NCBI GenBank assembly: GCA_019638255.1
Contig: JAHBUD010000001.1
Span: forward strand, 1,488,001-1,552,000
Length of the DNA stretch: 64,000 bases
Direction of reading: 5' to 3'
Source: Cyclobacteriaceae bacterium
GTDB taxonomy: Bacteria; Bacteroidota; Bacteroidia; Cytophagales; Cyclobacteriaceae
Shown here: positions 18,871 to 26,831 of the stretch, one piece after another
How the letters are laid out: each line of letters begins with the position of its first letter
Position numbering within the stretch: position 1 is the first letter of the stretch
Program-made: the position numbers and the translations under genes
The notes under the pieces: generated by a model
Database searches by the model: none
What the model was told of the DNA's origin: nothing
Seen by the model: the letters and a program-made list of their open reading frames with translations, nothing else

Positions 18871-18937
18871 TCTGAATCAACCGATTTTTGGCACAGAAGT
18901 GGTAATATGGTAACGTGTTAACCCAAGGAATAATTTC

Positions 18938-20299
18938 GTGATCCGCAATTTTATATTCATTTTATTCATCTCCGTTTCCTGTAGTTCAAAGGTTCAGCCT
19001 GTTGAAACCAAGCCGGCATGGCTTACAGGCCAGTTGAATGAACCACGGTATTATACGGGTATTGGTCAAAGTTTTAAAGACGGCACCAACAATTACGTTC
19101 AGGCTGCCAAAAAAAGTGCACTCGATGACCTGGTTTCCCAAATAAAAGTTACGGTTTCAAGCACTTCAATTTTGAGTACCCTTGAAGAAAACCGCAAGGA
19201 TTTCCAAGAGCGTTATGAGCAGATTATCCAGACCACTGTGGCCGATGAACTTGAAGAGTTTGAACTGGCGGGTGTTTATGAAGATGACCGTAATTATTGG
19301 GTCTATTACCGCCTTTCCAAGGAGCGGTACCGTCAGATAAAGGAAGAGCAAAAGCGCAACGCAGTAACGCTGGCAACGGATTTTTTACATAAAGCCCGCA
19401 AGGCTGAAGCGGAAGGAGCCCGGCTTCAGGCAATCGGTTTTTATTTTCAGGCTTTTCGAAGTGTTGAGAAATACCTGGGTGAGCCCATACCGGTTAAGAT
19501 TGATGAACGTGAAGTATTACTCACCAATGAAGTTTACGCTTCTATAAAGTCGCTGCTTGCGAAAATCCAGGTACAGGTATCGCCCGCAGAGATGGAAATA
19601 AACCGCAGGATGAATGTGAATGGGCAAGCGGTTATAGCCCAGGTGATCTTTAGCGATACCCGCGAACCAGCCGCTAATTTTCAGTTAACTGCAAGCTTCG
19701 AGAAGGGTCAGGGTGAAGTGTATCCTAATTACATAACAGATGATCAAGGCCGGGCGAAAATACTGATCAATAAAATTACCTCGCGTGAGTTGGAACAGAC
19801 GGTAGGTGTGAAGCTTAATATGGATGCCATCAGTGGCACCAGCAACTCATTGGTGTATTCCCTTATTTCTTCAACCTTAAAACCTCCGGGCTCACAGGTT
19901 ATTCTTAAAGTGCAACGGCCGGTAGTGTATATGATGGCCTCAGAAAGATCGCTTGGGATAACCAAGAGCTCAACTCAGATTGCTAACCGGCTGAAGAACC
20001 TATTGACAAATGCCGGTTTTGAGTTTACCAACGACAGGCAGCGTGCTGATTTGCAAATGGAAGTTTCGGCTGATTCGGAAAAGGGCTCTGTGTCGGGCAG
20101 TATTTACATTACATTTTTAACAGGTGTTATTCGTGTAACGGAAGCCCGGGAAGGGCGCGTTATTTACGCTACTACGCTTGATCGTATAAAAGGCTACGGA
20201 CTGGATTACGAGCGGTCAAGCCAGGATGCTTACAACAAAGCAATAGAAAACCTTGAAAAAGAGCATTTAAGTGAACTATTGAACAATGTTTTACAATAA
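18938..20299 (+). CDS. LPP20-family lipoprotein with C-terminal extension
   Basis: This 453-residue protein has a lipoprotein signal (Cys15 in SVSCSSK). Residues 25-135 resemble the LPP20 domain: a PAW...YYTGIGQS start, then helical KSALDDLVSQI and a final strand NYWVYYRLSKERY. A helical segment follows, then a beta-sandwich (about 215-300) and another alpha/beta domain to the end. LPP20-type proteins are envelope lipoproteins, often linked to outer-membrane or motility functions, but no role can be assigned here. The GTG start at 18938 is the only one that leaves a proper signal peptide. The next gene encodes a shorter relative. Confidence 0.78.
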   Translation: MIRNFIFILFISVSCSSKVQPVETKPAWLTGQLNEPRYYTGIGQSFKDGTNNYVQAAKKSALDDLVSQIKVTVSSTSILSTLEENRKDFQERYEQIIQTTVADELEEFELAGVYEDDRNYWVYYRLSKERYRQIKEEQKRNAVTLATDFLHKARKAEAEGARLQAIGFYFQAFRSVEKYLGEPIPVKIDEREVLLTNEVYASIKSLLAKIQVQVSPAEMEINRRMNVNGQAVIAQVIFSDTREPAANFQLTASFEKGQGEVYPNYITDDQGRAKILINKITSRELEQTVGVKLNMDAISGTSNSLVYSLISSTLKPPGSQVILKVQRPVVYMMASERSLGITKSSTQIANRLKNLLTNAGFEFTNDRQRADLQMEVSADSEKGSVSGSIYITFLTGVIRVTEAREGRVIYATTLDRIKGYGLDYERSSQDAYNKAIENLEKEHLSELLNNVLQ

Positions 20300-20368
20300 A
20301 TTAACAGGCTTTGTATAAATTGGTCTTATAATTGTTAACTATTAAAAAGGAAACCAAAATTGATCCAT

Positions 20369-20935
20369 ATGAAAAAGTTATCGTATTCATCGCTCATTCT
20401 TTTTGCACTAGCTGGTGCAGTAATGATCGGATGTAAGGGAAAAGAAAAACTGCCCAAGGGCGAAACAGAGATTAACATTCCATGCTCTGGTTCTGATTAT
20501 TTTACCAATAACAAATTCTTCAGGGCGAATTCACTTGGCGAAAGCATGGACTTGGTGGCTTCTAAAAAGAAAGCCATGGATAATGCACGCGCTGAATTGG
20601 CCGCAAGCATCCAGTCAACAGTGAAAACTGTAACCGACAACTACCTTGTGTCAAGAGAATTCAACAACAAGGAAGAACTTGAGGAACGCTTTGAGCAATT
20701 GAATCGCACCATCGTTAACCAAACGTTATCGGGAATTAAAACCATCTGCGAAAAGCAAGTGAAAACCGATAAAGGGAATTTTAAAACCTATGTGGCCATT
20801 GAGCTTTCGGCCAGCGATATCGTGTCCAAATACAACGAGAGCCTCTCCAAAGAGGAGCGTCTGAAAATTGACTACGATTATGAGAAGTTCAAAGAGACCT
20901 TCGATAAGGAAATGGAAAAAATGGGAAACCGCTAA
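20369..20935 (+). CDS. LPP20-like lipoprotein
   Basis: This 188-residue lipoprotein (Cys22 in MIGCKGK) has one LPP20-like domain. The features are FFRANSLGES, helical KKAMDNARAELAASIQ, and a final FKTYVAIELSASD strand. It looks like a shortened paralogue of the preceding gene, 69 bp upstream; both probably sit in the same membrane. The start is ATG 20369; an in-frame TTG at 20360 is less likely. Confidence 0.78.
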   Translation: MKKLSYSSLILFALAGAVMIGCKGKEKLPKGETEINIPCSGSDYFTNNKFFRANSLGESMDLVASKKKAMDNARAELAASIQSTVKTVTDNYLVSREFNNKEELEERFEQLNRTIVNQTLSGIKTICEKQVKTDKGNFKTYVAIELSASDIVSKYNESLSKEERLKIDYDYEKFKETFDKEMEKMGNR

Positions 20936-20960
20936 TCCGACTCTCTTGATAAAACTCCAA

Positions 20961-20987
20961 CCCTGACGAATTCGTCAGGGTTTTTTT
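20961..20987 (+). terminator. intrinsic terminator
   Basis: CCCTGACGAATTCGTCAGGG is a perfect 20-bp palindrome followed by seven T residues, 25 bp after the LPP20-like lipoprotein gene. Confidence 0.9.
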
Positions 20988-21162
20988 ATCTTTTTAGAGA
21001 ACTATCCAAGAGTTCCAATGTGTAGGAAGCCCAGTGTAAGAACGGGGTACGGCACTCGGATAATGGATCTTCACCGCTGATATAAATCAGGCTACAATCT
21101 GGCAATTGGTGTTAGGTGAATTCAGCCTTTTTCTGCAAATTGGATCTACTAAAGCTATCAAA

Positions 21163-21987
21163 ATGTTAAACATTTTAGTCCCAACCGATTTCTCCGACCT
21201 TTCAAAAGTTGCTATTAGGTATGCCATTGACATGGCAAAAAAGATGAATGGCAAGGTTACTCTTTTACACGTGATTGACATTGCACAGCATGCTGCCAGT
21301 ATGCGGTTGCGATTAAGTTCACTTATTGACGAAATGGTAAAAATTGCCCATGAAGATTTTGAGGGTTTATTGGTTGAGGTGAATAAAATGAACAAAGGAG
21401 GCAAACCTGTAAAACATGCTATTGAACAAGGGGCATCATTTGTTGATGCAGTAGCCAAATTTGCAAAGAGTAATAAATCTGACTTGATTGTAATGGGCAC
21501 ACACGGTGCTTCAGGACTGAAAAAGGTGGTGATGGGCAGCAACACAGCCTCCATGCTTGAAGCGAGCAGTGTTCCGGTGCTGGCAATTCCTGCCAATGCA
21601 ACCTTTAAAAAATTGAAGTCAGTAGTTTACGCTTCTGATTTACTGAACATTCAGAAGGAATTTAAATTGATCCTTGGAGTTATAAGCAGTGAGAAGCCGG
21701 TTATTCACATTATTCATATAGCCGCAGACCGAGATGCCGCCCTTGTTGCTGAGGAGAAAATTGATAAGGTTGTGACAAAATCAGGCTATAAAAATGTTTT
21801 GGTGCGCGTGATTGTTAATCAAAAAGCTGTGCCACCCATCAGCGACTATGTTACAAAGATCAAAGTGGATATGCTTACCATGTTTCCGCATAAGCATACT
21901 TTCTTTCAAAAGTTAATGAAGCCAAGTGTGACTAAGCAACTAAGCTTCCTCAACAATTCACCGCTTCTTGCATTCAAAAGCAAGTAG
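21163..21987 (+). CDS. universal stress protein, UspA family
   Basis: The protein (274 residues from ATG 21163) opens with a UspA domain: MLNILVPTDFSDLSKVAIRY, then the ATP-type motif GTHGASGL...GSNTAS at about residues 114-131 (G-x2-G-x9-G-S). The second half (about 145-274) is a degenerate UspA repeat without that motif. It is longer than single-domain UspA proteins, as is common in Bacteroidota. The frame is open upstream to 21106, but that part shows no protein-like start. It is monocistronic and convergent with asnS. Confidence 0.88.
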   Translation: MLNILVPTDFSDLSKVAIRYAIDMAKKMNGKVTLLHVIDIAQHAASMRLRLSSLIDEMVKIAHEDFEGLLVEVNKMNKGGKPVKHAIEQGASFVDAVAKFAKSNKSDLIVMGTHGASGLKKVVMGSNTASMLEASSVPVLAIPANATFKKLKSVVYASDLLNIQKEFKLILGVISSEKPVIHIIHIAADRDAALVAEEKIDKVVTKSGYKNVLVRVIVNQKAVPPISDYVTKIKVDMLTMFPHKHTFFQKLMKPSVTKQLSFLNNSPLLAFKSK

Positions 21988-22019
21988 TTGAATATTCTAA
22001 GTCTGTTTAGATTTCAAAA

Positions 22020-23453
22020 TCAGAATTCAGCATTACCGGGGTAGCGTGGGAAAGGTATAACATCCCTTATGTTCGTCATGCCCGTAACGAATTGAATGAG
22101 ACGCTCGAAGCCCAGTCCGAAACCGCTGTGTGGTGCTGAACCGAACTTACGTAATTCGAGGTACCACCATAGTTCCACCTCTGGAAGCCCAAGTTCTTGT
22201 ATGCGCTTCACCAGGTTATCATAGCGTTCTTCTCGCTGTGATCCTCCGATGATTTCACCAATGCCTGGGAACAACACATCCATAGCGGCAACGGTTTTTC
22301 CATCTTCATTTTGGCGCATGTAAAAGGCTTTAATGGCAGCCGGATAATTATAAAGAATGACAGGCTTCTTGAAATGCTTTTCTACCAGGTAGCGCTCATG
22401 CTCGGACTGTAGATCAACACCCCAAGTTTCAATGGGGTACTGAAACTTTTTCTTTTTGTTTGGAGTTGAGTTTTTCAAAATTTCGAAAGCCTCAGTGTAC
22501 GTTAATTTCTGGAATTCATTTTCTGCTACAAACTTTAACCGTTCAAGCAAGCCTAGCTCGCTACGTTGGTCCTGAGGCTTGCTCATTTCTTCTTCTTTCG
22601 CACGCTTGTCAAGAAATTCCAAATCTTCAGCACAATAATCAAGGGCGTATTGGCACAGGTATTTCACAAACGATTCAGCGAGCGCCATGTTATCCTTAAT
22701 ATCATAGAAGGCCATTTCAGGCTCAATCATCCAGAATTCCGCCAGGTGCCGGGTAGTGTTTGAATTTTCTGCCCGGAAGGTAGGGCCGAACGTATACGTT
22801 TCCCCCAAGCCCATGGCGTAGGTTTCAACTTCAAGTTGACCCGATACAGTTAAATTGGTTTCGCGCCCGAAAAAATCTTCCTTATAATTAATATGCCCGT
22901 GCTCATCTTTTGGTGGATTGTTTAAATCCAAAGTTGTTACCCGAAACATGGCACCAGCACCTTCGGCATCCGATCCGGTTACAATGGGCGTATGGATATA
23001 AAAGAATCCACGATCGTTAAAAAATTTATGAACGGCAAAAGCCATAGCATGCCGCACACGCATCACTGCACTAAACGTATTGGTTCTCGACCGCAGGTGT
23101 GCAATCTCGCGAAGAAATTCAAGCGAGTGTTTCTTGGGTTGAAGCGGATATTTTTCAGCATCACAGTCGCCAAGAATTTCGAGGGCCGAAACCTTTAATT
23201 CAACAGCCTGCCCTTTGGCCGGGGAGGGGATGAGCGATCCGGTAACCGAAAGGCAAGCCCCTGTGGTTATCCGCTTTAATGTTTGTTCGTCAAGGGTATC
23301 AAGCGCCACAACGGCCTGAAGGTTTTGTATGGTAGAGCCATCGTTTAGGGAAATGAACTGATTGTTACGGAAAGTGCGTACCCAGCCTTTTGCGTTAACA
23401 GTTTGACCCTCCGGTGTGGTGGTAAGCAGTTCTTTTATTTTCGTGCGGTTCAT
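22020..23453 (-). CDS. asnS: asparaginyl-tRNA synthetase
   Basis: This 477-residue class IIb synthetase has an N-terminal OB anticodon-binding domain (about residues 15-110; [17 protein letters not shown]). The catalytic core has motif 2 ([21 protein letters not shown]) and motif 3 ([15 protein letters not shown] near residues 440-455). Length and motifs match AsnRS (E. coli 466 residues) rather than AspRS, which is longer with an insertion. It charges tRNA-Asn, whose gene lies further along this window at 26599-26672. Confidence 0.95.
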   Translation of the reverse strand: MNRTKIKELLTTTPEGQTVNAKGWVRTFRNNQFISLNDGSTIQNLQAVVALDTLDEQTLKRITTGACLSVTGSLIPSPAKGQAVELKVSALEILGDCDAEKYPLQPKKHSLEFLREIAHLRSRTNTFSAVMRVRHAMAFAVHKFFNDRGFFYIHTPIVTGSDAEGAGAMFRVTTLDLNNPPKDEHGHINYKEDFFGRETNLTVSGQLEVETYAMGLGETYTFGPTFRAENSNTTRHLAEFWMIEPEMAFYDIKDNMALAESFVKYLCQYALDYCAEDLEFLDKRAKEEEMSKPQDQRSELGLLERLKFVAENEFQKLTYTEAFEILKNSTPNKKKKFQYPIETWGVDLQSEHERYLVEKHFKKPVILYNYPAAIKAFYMRQNEDGKTVAAMDVLFPGIGEIIGGSQREERYDNLVKRIQELGLPEVELWWYLELRKFGSAPHSGFGLGFERLIQFVTGMTNIRDVIPFPRYPGNAEF

Positions 23454-23546
23454 GTCAGTATCTTAATGAGGCGCAAAAAACGGCAATTTGTAAGTTTATT
23501 CAAAGAATGCGTAAAGTCTTATCCTTTAAACGCCCGTGTACTGATA

Positions 23547-23577
23547 TTTTCCGGTGTAAGCCGAATTGATAAATTTG
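23547..23577 (+). promoter_or_regulatory. candidate promoter of rpoN
   Basis: TAAATTTG at 23570-23577 is a perfect TAnnTTTG -7 element. A TTTT at 23547-23550, 19 bp upstream, is a near match to the -33 TTTG. The rpoN start codon follows 38 bp downstream. Confidence 0.45.
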
Positions 23578-23615
23578 CATGACGTGACAGAAACATCGAA
23601 ACCAGAAGAGCGGCA

Positions 23616-25070
23616 ATGCAAAAATTAGGGTTAAACCAATCACTTCAACAGAAGCTTTCTCCCCAACAGATTCAGTTCATTAAGCTTCTTCAGGTGCCCA
23701 CTGCCGAGCTGGAAAGCCGCATTGAAGAAGAGCTAGAGGTTAATCCTGCCTTGGAAGAGGGACAAGATGAACCGCAGCAGGATGAAATTCAACCGGAAGA
23801 AGATTACCAGGAAACCTCGGGCGGAGAGGATGAAATTGACATTAAGGATTATCTGCGTGATGATGATTACAGCAGCTATAAAACCCAAAGCGATGGAGGT
23901 GGGGATGACGATGACGATCGTGAAATGCCCATCCCGATGGGTACAAGCCTGCATGAACAACTCATGACCCAACTTGGATATTTGGGTTTGAATGATCACC
24001 AGGAATCCATCGGCAAGCAGCTAGTTGGAAGCATTGAAGCCGATGGTTATATCCGCAGGGATTTGGAGGCCATTGTTAATGACCTTGCCTTTTCACAAGG
24101 CATTGAAACTTCCTTGGAAGAGGTTGAAAGTATTCTAAAGAAAATTCAATCTTTTGATCCTCCCGGGATTGCGGCCCGCAACCTGCAGGAGTGCCTGTTG
24201 CTTCAACTGGAACGGATGGACAATGGCCATGATATTGATGTGGCGGTCGCCAAAAAAATCATTTCTGAATGCTTTGATGAATTTACCAAAAAGCACTACC
24301 AGAAAATTCAAAAGAAATTGGGTACCGAAGATGAAGAGTTTGTGCGCGATGCCGTGGAGCTGATTGTGCGATTGAACCCCAAGCCCGGCAGCGGCAGTTC
24401 ATCCGGCCTTTTGAAAAACCAAGTCATTATTCCCGACTACATTCTTACCAATAACAACGGCAAACTGGAATTGGCACTTAACTCCCGCAACGCACCTGAG
24501 TTGCGCATTAGCCGATCGTACACCGACATATTTAAGGCCTACGATAAAGGCGATAAAAAGGACAAGAAGCTGAAAGAGGCAGTGACTTTCGTAAAGCAAA
24601 AACTTGATGCGGCCAAATGGTTTATTGATGCCATCAAGCAACGTCAGCAAACATTGCTAAGAACCATGAAGGCGATTGTGGATTTTCAATACGAATTTTT
24701 TCAGGAGGGTGATGAAACAAAATTACGCCCGATGATCTTAAAAGACATAGCCCAGATGATCAACATGGACATTTCTACCGTTTCGCGTGTGGCCAGCAGC
24801 AAATCCGTTCAAACCGATTTTGGAATTTATCCGTTGAAATACTTTTTCTCCGAAGGGATCTCCACCGATTCCGGAGAGGAGGTGAGCAGCCGGGAAGTAA
24901 AACAAATTATCAAGGACATCATTGACAGTGAAGACAAATCCAAGCCCTATTCGGATGACAAGCTTGAGACTATATTGAACGAAAAGGGTTACAACATTGC
25001 CCGCAGAACGGTTGCCAAGTATCGTGAGCAACTCAACATTCCGGTAGCCCGGTTACGAAAGGAACTATAA
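23616..25070 (+). CDS. rpoN: RNA polymerase sigma-54 factor
   Basis: This 484-residue protein has the three parts of sigma-54. The Gln-rich activator-interacting region I (MQKLGLNQSLQQKLSPQQIQFIKLLQ) is followed by an acidic region II (about 50-105), and the core- and DNA-binding region III ends with the RpoN box ARRTVAKYRE at 462-471. It directs RNA polymerase to -24/-12 promoters and needs AAA+ activators; none is in this window. The start codon of the next gene follows after 2 bp. Confidence 0.95.
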   Translation: MQKLGLNQSLQQKLSPQQIQFIKLLQVPTAELESRIEEELEVNPALEEGQDEPQQDEIQPEEDYQETSGGEDEIDIKDYLRDDDYSSYKTQSDGGGDDDDDREMPIPMGTSLHEQLMTQLGYLGLNDHQESIGKQLVGSIEADGYIRRDLEAIVNDLAFSQGIETSLEEVESILKKIQSFDPPGIAARNLQECLLLQLERMDNGHDIDVAVAKKIISECFDEFTKKHYQKIQKKLGTEDEEFVRDAVELIVRLNPKPGSGSSSGLLKNQVIIPDYILTNNNGKLELALNSRNAPELRISRSYTDIFKAYDKGDKKDKKLKEAVTFVKQKLDAAKWFIDAIKQRQQTLLRTMKAIVDFQYEFFQEGDETKLRPMILKDIAQMINMDISTVSRVASSKSVQTDFGIYPLKYFFSEGISTDSGEEVSSREVKQIIKDIIDSEDKSKPYSDDKLETILNEKGYNIARRTVAKYREQLNIPVARLRKEL

Positions 25071-25072
25071 GC

Positions 25073-25693
25073 GTGAATACGTTGTCGCGCATTGTTTCAG
25101 TTATCTTCCATCCGTTGTTGATGGCCACGTACTTGTTCGCCTTGCTGGCAGTGATGTCACCGGCTATGCTCTATCCGTTTGTTCAATCGCTGAACGCCTT
25201 CCTGATGCTCTTATTTCTCATGACTTTTTTGTTGCCAGGTGCGCTGATCGGTATGTTCCGGTTGGTGGGCATGGTGGAAAATGTAGCCATGGAAAAGCGT
25301 GGTGAAAGAATTAAACCGTTTATGCTTATCGGACTGTTGTATGTGGTGTTCACCTACATGCTATCAACAAAATTTAACATCAGCATAGGCGATACGGTTT
25401 TTAATTTTTTGCTGATTATTGATGTGTTGGTACTGTTTTCATTTTTGATTACATTTTTCTACAAAGCCAGCATCCACAGCCTGGGCATTTGGGGTGTTAT
25501 TGGCATATTGCTGCCACTGAACAAGGTTATTGATAACGACATCATATTCCATGCAACGCTGATTGCCCTTGTTGTTGCCGGTATTATCATGTCGGCACGG
25601 TTGCACCTTAACGCACACACCCCACGCGAAGTACTGGTAGGTTCGATAGCGGGCTTTTCCATTGGTTTTTTTGGGATGTTGCTTTTGTTTTGA
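25073..25693 (+). CDS. PAP2-like integral membrane protein
   Basis: This 206-residue protein has about six transmembrane segments. The segments EKRGERIKPF and, near the C-terminus, ARLHLNAHTPREVLVG recall degenerate KX6RP and SRxxxxxHxxxD motifs of type 2 phosphatidic acid phosphatases, but key residues differ, so activity is doubtful. The start is GTG at 25073, just 2 bp after rpoN, so the genes are co-transcribed. Confidence 0.6.
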   Translation: MNTLSRIVSVIFHPLLMATYLFALLAVMSPAMLYPFVQSLNAFLMLLFLMTFLLPGALIGMFRLVGMVENVAMEKRGERIKPFMLIGLLYVVFTYMLSTKFNISIGDTVFNFLLIIDVLVLFSFLITFFYKASIHSLGIWGVIGILLPLNKVIDNDIIFHATLIALVVAGIIMSARLHLNAHTPREVLVGSIAGFSIGFFGMLLLF

Positions 25694-25717
25694 ATAACTG
25701 ACTAAACGAATAAGGTT

Positions 25718-26503
25718 ATGGATACCTATAAATTTTTGAAGTACAGTGTGCGAGAAGGTGTTGCTACCATTACACTGAATCGCCCCGAGGTTTACAACGC
25801 ACTAAATGATGAAATTACATTCGAACTACAAGATGCATGGAAGAATGTAGCCCGCGATCCGCAGGTAAGGGTGGTGGTGCTGACAGGCGAGGGCAAGGCC
25901 TTCTGCTCGGGACAGGATTTAAAAGCATCAGCGGCCAGTCAGGGGCGTTCGTTCCTGCAATCGCTGCACAAACGCTACAACCCAATTATCAGGGCAATGC
26001 GTGAATTACCCAAACCGATTATTGGCAGAATCAATGGCGTGGCTGCCGGTGCAGGCTGTTCATTGGCACTGGCTTGCGATGTGATTGTGGCTGCAGAGGA
26101 GGCCACATTTATAGAAGTATTCATCAATATTGGCCTTGTGCCCGATTCCGGGTCATCGTTTTTTCTGCCGCGCATGGTAGGCTCGGTAAAAGCCTTTGAA
26201 ATGTGTAGCATGGGTTCGCGTGTTGGCGCAACCGAAGCACAAGCTATTGGCTTGATCAATAAAGTTGTTCCGGCAACTCACCTTGACGAAGCCGTTAAAA
26301 CCTATGCGGATTACTATGCCACTGCCCCTACAAAATCCATCGGAATCATTAAAAAGATGCTGAATAAATCCACAATGGCTACGCTAAACGATATGCTTGA
26401 TTATGAAGCCTATTGCCAGGAAATAGCCGGAGGCAGCAACGATCACAAAGAAGGTGTTTCAGCCTTTTTGGAAAAGCGCAAGGCTGCTTTTAAAGGGAAT
26501 TAG
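25718..26503 (+). CDS. enoyl-CoA hydratase/isomerase, PaaG-like
   Basis: This 261-residue crotonase-fold protein has the CoA-binding segment AFCSGQDLKA near residues 64-73, the oxyanion-hole region IIGRINGVAAGAGCSLALACD near 105-125, and EVFINIGLVPDSGSSFFLPR near 131-150. The Asp in VPDSG is the kind found in PaaG-type 1,2-epoxyphenylacetyl-CoA isomerases rather than the Glu-Glu pair of enoyl-CoA hydratases. Phenylacetate genes are not in the window, so the pathway remains open. Confidence 0.85.
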   Translation: MDTYKFLKYSVREGVATITLNRPEVYNALNDEITFELQDAWKNVARDPQVRVVVLTGEGKAFCSGQDLKASAASQGRSFLQSLHKRYNPIIRAMRELPKPIIGRINGVAAGAGCSLALACDVIVAAEEATFIEVFINIGLVPDSGSSFFLPRMVGSVKAFEMCSMGSRVGATEAQAIGLINKVVPATHLDEAVKTYADYYATAPTKSIGIIKKMLNKSTMATLNDMLDYEAYCQEIAGGSNDHKEGVSAFLEKRKAAFKGN

Positions 26504-26567
26504 GGGGTTGGGGATTTGATATTTGGATATGAAAGCATACTGTAGTTGCAACCACAACCACTACCAA

Positions 26568-26595
26568 TAAAAAAGCCACCGGCTTTGGTGGCTTT
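26568..26595. terminator. terminator of the tRNA-Asn transcript
   Basis: On the minus strand AAAGCCACC pairs with GGTGGCTTT around a 6-base loop, followed by T residues. It lies directly downstream of tRNA-Asn and faces the end of the enoyl-CoA hydratase gene. Confidence 0.75.
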
Positions 26596-26598
26596 GTG

Positions 26599-26672
26599 CT
26601 CCTCCTCTTGGACTTGAACCAAGGACCCTCTGATTAACAGTCAGATGCTCTAACCAGCTGAGCTAAGGAGGA
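26599..26672 (-). tRNA. tRNA-Asn (anticodon GTT)
   Basis: Read on the minus strand, a full cloverleaf is present. The acceptor stem is TCCTCCT/AGGAGGA, the D arm has AGCTCAGCTGGTTAGAGC, the anticodon loop is CTGTTAATC with anticodon GTT, and the T arm contains GGTTCAAGTCC. The discriminator base is G, as expected for Asn. CCA is not encoded. Confidence 0.96.
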
Positions 26673-26701
26673 ATAGACTGGTTTTCCCGTTTTTGGGAGT
26701 G

Positions 26702-26734
26702 CAATATTAAGGTTCTGGGGGGGTAAATTCCAAA
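26702..26734 (-). promoter_or_regulatory. candidate promoter of tRNA-Asn
   Basis: On the minus strand TTTG (26731-26734) is followed after 21 bp by TAATATTG (26702-26709), which matches TAnnTTTG at seven of eight positions. The tRNA 5' end begins 29 bp further on. Confidence 0.4.
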
Positions 26735-26831
26735 CCCACACTCAACTTTCTTCTTTTCGGGGGTGGGTTCCATTGTGATTCATTGTTTGGATTCAATTTC
26801 TTCATTAGTTTCATCGCTGGCAGAAGGGACT

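Noticed and set aside
18889..18904. Possible sigma-54 promoter TGGCAC-N5-TGGTA
   Set aside because: The -24 half fits but the -12 half should be TTGC; the GG-to-GC spacing rule is not met.
20988..21162. tRNA- or ncRNA-like sequence upstream of the universal stress protein gene
   Set aside because: No cloverleaf or T-loop consensus could be folded; several short partial repeats look random. Nothing is claimed for this stretch.
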